A stretch of 14,004 nt of DNA. Source: QHWK01 sp035315685 (GTDB lineage Bacteria; Acidobacteriota; Vicinamibacteria; Vicinamibacterales; CAVVIG01). Below the pieces are notes generated by a model. It had not been told where the DNA came from, did not search any database, and saw only the letters and a list, made by a program, of their open reading frames with translations. The DNA is taken from NCBI GenBank assembly GCA_035315685.1, contig DATFXR010000538.1:1-14004 (forward strand), written 5' to 3'. This document shows positions 6,680 through 12,937 of the stretch, piece by piece (the stretch's first letter is position 1; the number at the start of each line of letters is the position of its first letter). The translations under genes were made by a program, and so were the position numbers.

Positions 6680-7471
6680 CTATCGCGCCGTCGCGAGCCG
6701 GCCGCGCAGCGAGCGTGCGACCGCGCCACCGGCGAGTGTCAGGCCGCTCAGGATTTCGAGCAGCGTGAGATCGCCGGCGGTGCGCGGCAGGTGACGTCGC
6801 GAGGAGCGCGATCCGGACGTCCCGGCGGCGGTATTGGATGCCGACGCGTTGCTGCGCGCGGTCGCCGGCGGCGAAGTCGTGGTCGCTGCGGCGCGATCCG
6901 TTGTCGCCTGCGGCTTCTCGCTGTTCACCGCGACCGTCCGATCTTCGGTTTGCCAGTTGCCGGTCTCGTCGAAGTAGCCGACGCGCGCGCTCTTCATCGA
7001 GTTCGGCACTTCTCCAGCAGTGTTGGTGACGGTGTGTTCATCGTTGTAGGCAAGCACGCGCTCATGCGTTGCCCTGGCGATCGCCATCGCCTGGCTCCTG
7101 GGATATACGAACTCATCGCCGGTCCGAACACCGGGGTAGTACCAGACCTTCACCGCCTGCGGCGTACCGCGGGCGCGCTCCGCGAAGAGCACCACCGGCT
7201 TATCCGTCGGCTCGAGCCGCTCGTTCGGGATCGCGAGAATCGTCGTATAGATTTTCGTCTCGTCTTTGTTGAACACCTGCACCACGTGACGGTTTCCAGG
7301 AATATCGGCGAGCTTGAAGACGTAGCTGCCTGCCGGCAGCGTCGCGCCAGGCACCTGAACCGGACCGCTGAAGGTCAGGATCGTCTTCTTGTTCCACTCG
7401 TCCGCGTGCGCGGCCGGTGTGACGAACGCGGTTATTGCGGCGGCACAACAGAACGCTTTCACTACGCGCAT
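6680..7471 (-). CDS. Secreted protein with C-terminal LPRTAG sortase signal
   Basis: This 263-residue protein appears built for export and sortase anchoring. Residues 1-23 are a signal peptide (MRVVKAF, hydrophobic core, likely cleavage after AAHA). Residues 27-125 form a beta-rich domain (VPGATLPAGSYVFKL, later VKVWYYPGVRTGDEFVYP) that I recognise only as a widespread acidobacterial family of unknown function. A Ser/Thr/Ala-rich low-complexity linker covers about 187-225. The C-terminus is a full sorting signal: LPRTAG at 228-233, a hydrophobic stretch at about 235-255, and a basic end (RSLRGR). The start at 7471 is fixed by the ribosome-binding site GGGAGGAGG and the signal peptide; the frame extends further upstream but not plausibly. 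It is the first gene ahead of the VWA and sortase genes. The domain may bind a surface ligand, but no function is demonstrated. Confidence 0.85.
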   Translation of the reverse strand: MRVVKAFCCAAAITAFVTPAAHADEWNKKTILTFSGPVQVPGATLPAGSYVFKLADIPGNRHVVQVFNKDETKIYTTILAIPNERLEPTDKPVVLFAERARGTPQAVKVWYYPGVRTGDEFVYPRSQAMAIARATHERVLAYNDEHTVTNTAGEVPNSMKSARVGYFDETGNWQTEDRTVAVNSEKPQATTDRAAATTTSPPATARSNASASNTAAGTSGSRSSRRHLPRTAGDLTLLEILSGLTLAGGAVARSLRGRLATAR

Positions 7472-7538
7472 GAGCCAGCCTCCTCCCACTCTTCCTGCCT
7501 GAAAAGACTGCATCATGTGTGCCGGTCGATCTGATCCG

Positions 7539-7567
7539 TATATATGGCCCATGTGTTCTGCACACAA
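7539..7567 (-). promoter_or_regulatory. Candidate sigma-70 promoter for the sortase locus
   Basis: On the minus strand TTGTGT (7567-7562) and TATATA (7544-7539) are separated by exactly 17 bases, in the divergent gap between the LPRTAG gene and the response regulator. The predicted start lies near 7532 and gives a leader of about 60 bases before the ATG at 7471, with GGGAGGAGG just ahead of it. The -10 is strong for GC-rich DNA and the -35 is moderate. Confidence 0.45.
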
Positions 7568-7627
7568 CCCATTGCGTACTGATGACCTGCGGCCTTCCTT
7601 TTGCTACCTTGGTCATGAGCAAAGGTA

Positions 7628-8593
7628 ATGGCGTTGCGTGCGTCAATCCTCGTAGCGGACGACGACGAGACGAGCGCTCGATTTCTGAAACGCCTCCTCA
7701 CGAGGGAGGGTCATGACGTGTCCGTCGTTCACGATGCCGACCAGGCGATCACGGTCTGTCGTGAAGAGCCGCCTGATCTGGTCCTGGTCGATCTGGTCGC
7801 GCCACGAGGCCAGGGGTTCGACGTCTGCCGCCGGATCAAGGACGATGCGCGTACGCGCCTGATTCCTGTGGTCATCGTCACAGCGCAGGGTGACAGGGGC
7901 GACCGCCTCAAGGGCATCCAGGCCGGCTGCAACGACTTTCTCACCAAGCCGTTCGACTCGACCGAGCTGCATGCGCGCATCCAGTCGCTCGTCCGGCTCA
8001 AGCGATACACGGACGAGCTCGAATCGGCTGAAGCGGTCATCCTCGGTCTGGGAGCAACGATCGAAGCGCGCGATCCGTCAACGAACGGTCACTGTCAACG
8101 GCTGGCGCACTATGCGACGACGCTGGGACGCTCGCTTGGCCTCGACGCCGGTGACCTGGCGGCGCTCGAACGCGGCGGCTTTCTCCACGACATCGGAAAG
8201 ATCGCGGTGCCCGACCGCGTCCTGCTGAAGGACGGCAAGCTCGACCCGCAGGAGTCGCGCGTCATGCGCAAGCATCCGATCGTCGGCGATTCACTCTGCG
8301 CCGGGCTGCGATCGCTGAACAAGGTGCGGCCGATCGTCCGGCATCATCACGAGCGGCTCGACGGCACCGGCTATCCCGACGGTCTGCGGAACGGCGAAGT
8401 ACCGCTCCTCGCGCAGATCGTCAGCATCGTCGATGTCTTCGACGCGCTGACGACGGTACGGCCGTACCGCGCTGCGTGTCTCGCCGAAGAGGCGTTTCAG
8501 GTGCTGACGGACGAAGCAGGGAAGGGCTGGCGCGACCGCAATCTGGTGGACGCGTTCATCGCGATCATCGAGCCGCGAACTCCAGACGCGTAG
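7628..8593 (+). CDS. Response regulator with HD-GYP phosphodiesterase domain
   Basis: This 321-residue cytosolic two-domain protein has a receiver at about 5-122 with the acidic cluster DDD at 11-13, phospho-acceptor Asp55, Thr85 and Lys107, all standard. An HD-GYP domain follows at about 138-315: HD at 187-188 in FLHDIGKIAVPD, then HHHERLDGTGYPDGL at 239-253 with the GYP at 248-250. HD-GYP domains hydrolyse c-di-GMP (or related cyclic dinucleotides) using a metal centre, and the ligands visible here appear intact, so an active phosphorylation-controlled phosphodiesterase is expected. No histidine kinase gene is adjacent. The ATG at 7628 has its AAAGG stretch only two bases away; the in-frame TTG at 7634 would be better spaced and may be the real start. 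The gene is divergent from the sortase locus. It does not encode its own output beyond the enzyme. Confidence 0.92.
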   Translation: MALRASILVADDDETSARFLKRLLTREGHDVSVVHDADQAITVCREEPPDLVLVDLVAPRGQGFDVCRRIKDDARTRLIPVVIVTAQGDRGDRLKGIQAGCNDFLTKPFDSTELHARIQSLVRLKRYTDELESAEAVILGLGATIEARDPSTNGHCQRLAHYATTLGRSLGLDAGDLAALERGGFLHDIGKIAVPDRVLLKDGKLDPQESRVMRKHPIVGDSLCAGLRSLNKVRPIVRHHHERLDGTGYPDGLRNGEVPLLAQIVSIVDVFDALTTVRPYRAACLAEEAFQVLTDEAGKGWRDRNLVDAFIAIIEPRTPDA

Positions 8594-8634
8594 GCGCGCC
8601 GGCGCTCACGCGTCGGGCAGGCGCGAACGGCCCG

Positions 8635-8676
8635 CGGAAGCGCAAAGGAGGCGGCCGGAAGCGAAAGGGTGGCCGC
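8635..8676 (+). repeat. Two tandem 21-base purine-rich units
   Basis: Two adjacent 21-base units (8635-8655 and 8656-8676), both starting CGGAAGCG, match at about 16 of 21 positions, and a partial third start (GGGAAGAAG) follows. They lie in the 228-base gap after the HD-GYP gene, which otherwise shows only the promoter of the next gene. The 21-base length is a multiple of three, and one frame reads as Lys/Arg/Gly-rich, but there is no supported start or gene. The role is unknown. Confidence 0.45.
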
Positions 8677-8746
8677 GGGAAGAAGTTGGAGGGCCGGCGG
8701 CCGCGAAGCGCCGGGAACCAGCTTGCGTGTCAGCTCGTCAAATGCC

Positions 8747-8775
8747 TTGACCTGAACGTTAGTGGTCCGTACGAT
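8747..8775 (+). promoter_or_regulatory. Sigma-70-type promoter for the cytochrome/monooxygenase gene
   Basis: TTGACC (8747-8752) and TACGAT (8770-8775) are separated by exactly 17 bases. Predicted transcription start is near 8782, giving a leader of about 40 bases that contains GAGGAG (8807-8812), well spaced before the ATG at 8822. The -35 matches consensus at five of six positions and the -10 at four of six. Confidence 0.55.
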
Positions 8776-8821
8776 CAGTTGATCCCCCTTCGCGGTTCGG
8801 CAATCTGAGGAGCTGCCACGC

Positions 8822-10234
8822 ATGATGATTCGGTCGACCGTAGCGGCGGCGGCGCTCTGCGCCGCAGTGGGCCTGGCATCCGCGCGTCTCGGCGCGCAAC
8901 CGCCGGCGGCGGCGTCTGCCGCACCGACGTTCAGCAAGGACGTCGCGCCGATTTTCTACAAGAACTGCACGAACTGCCATCGTCCGGGTGAGATCGCGCC
9001 GATGTCGCTGCTCACCTACAAGGACGCGCGGCCGTGGGCGAAATCGATCGAAAGCAACGTATCGAAGGGCTCGATGCCACCGTGGCACGCCGATCCAGGG
9101 CACGGTGAATTCTTGAACGATCGCCGGCTGTCAGATGCCGATCGCGACACGATCGTGAAGTGGGTCAACGCAGGGGCGCCCGAAGGCAACCCGAAGGATC
9201 TGCCGCCGCAGCCCAGCTACGCGAGCGAGTGGCTGATCGGCCAGCCCGACGCCGTCTTCAGCATGCAGGAAGACTATCCGGTGCCTGCGGATGGCACCGT
9301 CGCGTATCAATACTTCTCGATTCCGACCAACACGACCGAGGACAAGTGGATCCAGGCGATGGAAGTGCGCGCCGGTGATCCGAAGGTGGTCCACCACGTG
9401 ATCGTGTATGCGGCGCCGCCCGCGCCGCCGGGCGGAGCGACTCCGCCTGGGCCGCCGGGAGGAGCTGGCGCGCAGCCGCCGGCGCAGCGTCCAGCGCCGC
9501 TGTTCTCGTTCGCTGAGGGCACGACCAATATCCCCGCCGGCCAGACTGGTGGTCCGGCGCTCCCTCCCGAGCAGCGCATGGCGCCCGGTCCGAACGATCG
9601 GCCCGCCCCGCGGCGGATGGGGCCTGCCATCGGCGGATTCGCGCCGGGACAGTTCGTCCGGGTGTACCAGGACGGCACCGCGATGAAGCTGGCGGCGGGT
9701 ACGACGCTGATTTTCCAGATGCACTACACGCCGACCGGCAAGCCCACGACCGATCGCACGCGCGTCGGCGTCAAGTTCGCGAAGGCGAAGCCGGCGACGG
9801 AGGTCCGATTCGCGTCGCTCGTCAATGGCGGGCTGCACATTCCACCCGACGCGCCTGATCAGCGCGTCGACGCGGAGATGACCGTCAACCAGGACATCAC
9901 GCTGTGGAGCATGATTCCGCACACGCACGTGCGCGGGAAGCGCTGGCTCTATGACGTGACCTATCCCGACGGACGAAAGGACACGGTTCTCTCGGTCCCG
10001 AAGTACGACTTCAACTGGCAGACCGACTACGTGTTCAGGCAGCCGTTGAAGCTGCCGAAGGGTTCGAAGCTGCACGCGATCGCGTGGTACGACAATTCGA
10101 CCGCGAACAAGGCGAACCCGGATCACACCAAGGACGTGTGGTGGGGTGATCAGACGTGGGAAGAGATGATGTACACCGGCCTGACGTTCTCGATTGACGC
10201 GGCCCAGACATCGCCGACGGCGCAGCAGCGGTGA
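8822..10234 (+). CDS. Secreted cytochrome c / PHM-type copper monooxygenase fusion
   Basis: This 470-residue exported protein joins an electron-carrier domain to a copper oxygenase domain. A signal peptide covers about 1-25 (cleavage near LGA-QP). Residues 36-120 are a small c-type cytochrome domain with CTNCH at 49-53 and Met61 or Met85 (SMPPWH) as possible axial heme ligand. Residues 155-460 resemble the copper type II ascorbate-dependent monooxygenases (peptidylglycine/dopamine hydroxylase fold). HH at 191-192 and His301 (QMHYTPTG) fit the CuH site, and HTH at 367-369 with Met449 or Met450 (EEMMY) fits the CuM site. A Pro/Gly-rich insert of about 75 residues (197-272) interrupts the first copper half. 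The likely role is periplasmic hydroxylation of an unknown substrate, with the heme passing electrons to copper. The start is supported by GAGGAG and a promoter. The next gene converges. Confidence 0.85.
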   Translation: MMIRSTVAAAALCAAVGLASARLGAQPPAAASAAPTFSKDVAPIFYKNCTNCHRPGEIAPMSLLTYKDARPWAKSIESNVSKGSMPPWHADPGHGEFLNDRRLSDADRDTIVKWVNAGAPEGNPKDLPPQPSYASEWLIGQPDAVFSMQEDYPVPADGTVAYQYFSIPTNTTEDKWIQAMEVRAGDPKVVHHVIVYAAPPAPPGGATPPGPPGGAGAQPPAQRPAPLFSFAEGTTNIPAGQTGGPALPPEQRMAPGPNDRPAPRRMGPAIGGFAPGQFVRVYQDGTAMKLAAGTTLIFQMHYTPTGKPTTDRTRVGVKFAKAKPATEVRFASLVNGGLHIPPDAPDQRVDAEMTVNQDITLWSMIPHTHVRGKRWLYDVTYPDGRKDTVLSVPKYDFNWQTDYVFRQPLKLPKGSKLHAIAWYDNSTANKANPDHTKDVWWGDQTWEEMMYTGLTFSIDAAQTSPTAQQR

Positions 10235-10260
10235 GGGCTCCAATTAAGAATTGAGAATTA

Positions 10261-10418
10261 AGAGCAGGTTGCAAAATTAGCTCGCTCGCGGGTGGCCGCG
10301 AACGGGGCCGCCCCGCCGGGCGCGGAGCCGTGGGCCGTGACAAGTGCTCTTCTGGCGAGCACCCGGTGGGGCTGTTCGCGGACAGAACCCGCCTCGAGCT
10401 AATTTTGCAACGCACTCT
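10261..10418. repeat. Long imperfect palindrome, possible structured RNA or MITE-like element
   Basis: This 158-base element has long matching arms. The outer stem is a perfect 17-base inverted repeat, GTTGCAAAATTAGCTCG (10268-10284) with its complement at 10395-10411, plus AGAG/CTCT outside it (10261-10264 with 10415-10418). Inward, GCGGGT (10288-10293) pairs with 10387-10392, CCGCGAAC (10296-10303) with 10374-10381, and GCCCCGCCGGG (10310-10320) with 10362-10372 through one G-U. The apex has its own stem GTGCTC/GAGCAC (10344-10362), which competes for one base. About 46 pairs are possible in all. The arms differ mostly by short unequal loops. The element could be transcribed with the upstream gene, be a separate small RNA ending at the terminator downstream, or be a mobile palindromic element. 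I do not recognise a known RNA family. Confidence 0.75.
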
Positions 10419-10439
10419 AAGAATTAAGAAATTCGTTGA

Positions 10440-10473
10440 AGGCCGCGGGATTCGTTCTGCGGCCTCTTTTTTT
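10440..10473 (+). terminator. Intrinsic terminator
   Basis: AGGCCGC (10440-10446) and GCGGCCT (10459-10465) form a 7-bp perfect stem around a 12-base loop, followed by a run of seven T's (10467-10473). The T-run lies only on the plus-strand side, so it ends rightward transcription coming from the monooxygenase gene or from a transcript of the palindrome just upstream. It sits about 205 bases past the monooxygenase stop codon. Confidence 0.8.
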
Positions 10474-10529
10474 GTCGGACGAGCCGACGAATTCTCAATT
10501 CTTAATTGGTAGTTCTCAATTGCGCGAGG

Positions 10530-10967
10530 TCAGGGTTTGGCCGGCTTGGCGCGAAGCACGCCGACCTGCAGCAGCAGGCCGGTGAAATCGTAGATCCGGC
10601 GCTCGTGCGTGATGAGACCGTGGTCATCGACCTTGACCCAGAAAACGGCGCGCATTTCGAAGTGTTTGTGGGTGCCAGGGAGACCGAAAAAATCGTCCAT
10701 GTGGGTCCCGCCAAACTTGGTGAAGATCGTGATCTGCGGCGGGTCGATCAGGATGGCCTCGGTTGAGAACGTCACGTCGGGGAACGACTTGAAGAAGGCG
10801 CGGTAGGACTCCTCGAGCTCTGCGCGCCCGCGCCGCGTTCCGTACATCGGGCTCTCGACGATCGCGTCGGGTGCGTGAAACGCGATCAGCGCGGCAATGT
10901 CGTGCCGCTGGTACGCATCGACGTTCTTCTGGGCGACCAACTCCAGATCGGCTCGCGTCAGCAGCAT
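10530..10967 (-). CDS. NTF2-like / SnoaL-like protein
   Basis: This 145-residue protein has the features of the SnoaL-like branch of the NTF2 fold: an N-terminal helix pair with 'A(Y/F)xxHDIxALIAFHAPDAIVES', a middle YRAFFKSFPDVTFSTEAIL segment, and a C-terminal beta hairpin HERRIYDFTGLLLQVGVLRAKP. Related proteins are small polyketide cyclases, ester cyclases or binding proteins with a cone-shaped pocket. Many in this group are uncharacterised, so catalysis cannot be asserted. There is no signal peptide. I chose the ATG at 10967 because GGAGG stands eight bases ahead of it; a GTG one codon upstream is also in frame. The gene converges with the monooxygenase and is divergent from the next gene, so it is probably monocistronic. 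Confidence 0.85.
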   Translation of the reverse strand: MLLTRADLELVAQKNVDAYQRHDIAALIAFHAPDAIVESPMYGTRRGRAELEESYRAFFKSFPDVTFSTEAILIDPPQITIFTKFGGTHMDDFFGLPGTHKHFEMRAVFWVKVDDHGLITHERRIYDFTGLLLQVGVLRAKPAKP

Positions 10968-11055
10968 CACGCGGTCCTCCCGACAAATCCGCGATCCCGT
11001 TCCCGGCGCGCGCCGCGAGCAGACGAGCGCCCCCGGCGATGGCCGATCGGCGCCG

Positions 11056-11063
11056 AGTATACT
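11056..11063 (+). promoter_or_regulatory. Candidate -10 element (AGTATACT palindrome)
   Basis: The palindrome AGTATACT contains TATACT on both strands, in a GC-rich divergent gap. On the plus strand the -10 at 11058-11063 would start transcription at about 11070-11072, right at the GTG proposed as start of the next gene, which implies a leaderless mRNA. On the minus strand it would give the NTF2-like gene a leader of roughly 80 bases. No clear -35 is seen on the plus strand. Confidence 0.4.
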
Positions 11064-11071
11064 CCTGCATC

Positions 11072-12007
11072 GTGACGCGGGGAACGGCGTGCACGCTGAC
11101 CGCTGGCTTCGTTGCGCTTGCTGTCGCCGGTGTGCTCGCGGACTCGCGCGACTCCTTCGCCGTTGGCGTGCTGCGGCGTGACGGCATCGTGCTGCCGTTT
11201 GCCGTGTTCGACGGCAAACGGTGGAATGCGCCGTGGCCGGGTCCGACTGGCGATCTGACCGTGCCGATCGACGTGCGTGCCGTGCCGAAGCGATGGTGGG
11301 GCGTCGGAACGATCCTGGCCAGCTGGGAGGTGATCCTGACCGGCGGCACGCGCGCCGTCCGCGTCCTGCAGCCTGACTGGGTCGACATCGCCTGTTCCCG
11401 CTACGTCGGCCTGAAAACGGATTATCAACCGCCGGAGACGGCGCCGCCCCGCACCGTTCAGCCGTATCCGAAAGAAGGCCTGGCGGTCTCTCCGCCGCAC
11501 GCGGTGGAGCGAGTCGAGATCGTGTCGCTGGCGTCGAACGAGATTCGCGCGCTGATGCCGGTCGTGCAGCAATCGTTCAACGAGGCGGAGCGCGAGGTGG
11601 AGAGTCGATTCGGTCATCCGATCACCCGGCGCGCGCGCGAGGGCATTGCGCCGACCCTCGAGGCGATCTATGCCTACGGCGACAGCCCGCGCATCTACTA
11701 CATCGAGGCGATCCGTCCCTACCGGCGGCTCGGACAGAACGTCGGTGATTGCGCGGCGATTGGATCGGGAACCGGCTGGTTCGTGCGCGACGCGGCCGGC
11801 GTTCGCTCGCTGACCATGGTCGTCGACGTCCTGAACTGCCAGCGCGAGGCCGCGAGCTACATGCTGCCGCTGGGTGTGCTGAAGCTGAACGATCATCTCT
11901 ATTGGCTCGCGCAGTTTGCCGGTTGGGGGCACGAACGGTACGTCGTGCTCGAGGTGAAGAAGAAAGTCGTCGAGGTCGTGATCAACAAATGGGGCGGCGG
12001 ATGTTGA
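11072..12007 (+). CDS. Secreted protein of unknown function
   Basis: I do not recognise this family. With the GTG start at 11072 it is a 311-residue protein opening with a signal peptide (residues 1-24, hydrophobic core LTAGFVALAVAGVLA). The rest is mixed alpha/beta and soluble, with clusters of aromatic residues (RWWGVGTILASWEV at 75-86, YGDSPRIYYIEAIRPYR at 202-218). Its cysteines are at 7, 108, 227, 256 and 311, so disulfides are possible in the periplasm. An ATG at 11039 is in frame, but a TATACT -10 sequence lies downstream of it and the extra residues (MADRRRVYSC) would spoil the signal peptide, so the later start is preferred. No ribosome-binding site precedes the GTG. The DUF1028 gene follows after 27 bases and is also secreted, so the two likely form an operon. 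No catalytic motif is evident. Confidence 0.75.
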   Translation: MTRGTACTLTAGFVALAVAGVLADSRDSFAVGVLRRDGIVLPFAVFDGKRWNAPWPGPTGDLTVPIDVRAVPKRWWGVGTILASWEVILTGGTRAVRVLQPDWVDIACSRYVGLKTDYQPPETAPPRTVQPYPKEGLAVSPPHAVERVEIVSLASNEIRALMPVVQQSFNEAEREVESRFGHPITRRAREGIAPTLEAIYAYGDSPRIYYIEAIRPYRRLGQNVGDCAAIGSGTGWFVRDAAGVRSLTMVVDVLNCQREAASYMLPLGVLKLNDHLYWLAQFAGWGHERYVVLEVKKKVVEVVINKWGGGC

Positions 12008-12034
12008 CGAGACGGACACGGAAAGGTGAGGAGC

Positions 12035-12817
12035 ATGACGCGCGGAGTGCGAGCGGCGATCGGGCTTGCCGTGGCGGCCCTGGCAATTTCGGCTGGGCCC
12101 GCCGGCGCAGGACGGCAGCGGCAGATCGAGCCCCTGTGGGAGACGGGGACGTTCTCGATTCTCGGCTACGATCCCGCGACCGGCGAAGTCGGCGGCGCGG
12201 TGCAGTCGCGCGTCTTCTCGGTCGGTAACGGTGTGTTGTGGGCCGACGCGGACGCCGGCGTGGCCGCCACGCAGGCCATTGTCGACGTCGGATATGGACC
12301 GCGCGCGATCGAGCTGCTGCGGAGGCACATGACGCCGTCGGCGATCGTCGAACAGATTCTGAAAGACGATCCCGACCCGCTGCCGGACGCGTGGTCGAAA
12401 CAGGGGCGGCAGTTCGCGGTGATGAACCTGAAGGGCGAGCACGCCGCGCATACCGGACCGAAGGCGACTGAGTGGGCCGGCCACAGAGGCGGCAAGTTCG
12501 CAACCGCGCAGGGCAACATCCTCGCCGGCCCGGCCGTCGTGGACAACATGATCGAGGCGTTCGAGAAGGCGGAAGGACACCTCTCGCAGCGGCTCGTCGC
12601 GGCCCTCGAAGGCGGTCAGGCCGGCGGCGGCGACACGCGCGGTCAGCAGTCGGCGGCGCTCGTCATCGTCAAGAAGAACTGCGGCGTCTGGCTCCACAAT
12701 GACACCGTGCTGCGCCTGCAGGTCGACGATAGTGAAACACCGATCGCCGAGTTGAAGCGGCTGGTGGAGAAATGGAATGGACGGCGGCCTCGAGCCGTCA
12801 CCCCGGAGTGTCGGTGA
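12035..12817 (+). CDS. Secreted DUF1028 (Ntn-hydrolase-like) protein
   Basis: This 260-residue protein has a signal peptide (about 1-26, core AAIGLAVAALAISAGPAGA) followed by a DUF1028 domain. The family hallmark TFSILGYDPATGEVGGAVQSR lies at 39-59, and the middle contains GNILAGPAVVDNMIEAFE and the Gly-rich GGQAGGGDTRGQQSAALVIV. DUF1028 is grouped with Ntn hydrolases, whose nucleophile is an N-terminal Thr, Ser or Cys exposed by processing. Here the candidate Thr39 is internal, about a dozen residues after the predicted signal cleavage, so a second cut would be needed. The start is ATG 12035, with AAAGG eight bases upstream; an in-frame GTG at 12026 is less likely. The substrate is unknown. 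It follows the unknown secreted protein by 27 bases, probably on the same transcript. Confidence 0.85.
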   Translation: MTRGVRAAIGLAVAALAISAGPAGAGRQRQIEPLWETGTFSILGYDPATGEVGGAVQSRVFSVGNGVLWADADAGVAATQAIVDVGYGPRAIELLRRHMTPSAIVEQILKDDPDPLPDAWSKQGRQFAVMNLKGEHAAHTGPKATEWAGHRGGKFATAQGNILAGPAVVDNMIEAFEKAEGHLSQRLVAALEGGQAGGGDTRGQQSAALVIVKKNCGVWLHNDTVLRLQVDDSETPIAELKRLVEKWNGRRPRAVTPECR

Positions 12818-12831
12818 ACCCGGGCAACGGC

Positions 12832-12937
12832 AATTAAGAAGTACGAATTGAAAATCAAGAATTCGTCGTGCGCGTCGCCATGCCGGCGCTCTGCCGAAAG
12901 TCACGAATTCTTCATTTTTACTTGCTAATTCTTAATT
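12832..12937. repeat. Inverted pair of diverged AATTAAGAATT repeats between convergent genes
   Basis: The left arm at 12832-12866 and the right arm at 12903-12937 are 35-base inverted copies with about 29 of 35 matches; the outer nine bases and inner nine bases are identical. A 36-base core lies between. The right arm overlaps the TAA stop of the alpha-galactosidase gene, as the left arm of the 4098 copy does for the acyl-CoA ligase. No intrinsic terminator T-run is present. Confidence 0.7.

Larger units (their letters stand above)
10242..10522. repeat. AATTAAGAATT repeat copies flanking and bracketing a palindrome
   Basis: Copies occur at 10242-10260, 10419-10435 and, inverted, at 10488-10522. 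The 18 bases AATTAAGAATTGAGAATT at 10243-10260 are exactly the reverse complement of part of the 10490-10508 copy. As at the other convergent junctions, forward and inverted copies face each other. Here the interval between them holds a large palindrome and an intrinsic terminator. No gene is supported in this 295-base gap. Confidence 0.7.

Noticed and set aside
6680..6790. PEP-CTERM/exosortase-type tail on the secreted protein
   Set aside because: The tail has LPRTAG and no PEP motif, and the neighbouring enzyme is a true sortase with the TLxTC motif, not an exosortase.
8476..8808. Plus-strand frame with a basic RKRKGGG-type tail
   Set aside because: Its first third overlaps the HD-GYP gene in another frame, and the rest covers the tandem repeat and the next promoter. 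There is no start or domain support.
9131..10243. 370-codon open frame on the minus strand
   Set aside because: It is antisense to the cytochrome/monooxygenase gene and highly Arg-rich, without motif or ribosome-binding site.
10261..10473. 6S RNA or SRP RNA identity for the long hairpin
   Set aside because: The rod shape recalls 6S RNA, but there is no large central open bubble, and the conserved SRP loop sequence is absent. It is left as an unidentified structured element.
10967..12904. 645-codon open frame on the minus strand
   Set aside because: It runs antisense to two well-supported secreted genes with signal peptides. Its translation is Arg/His/Asp-rich without recognisable domains, as expected for an antisense frame in GC-rich DNA.
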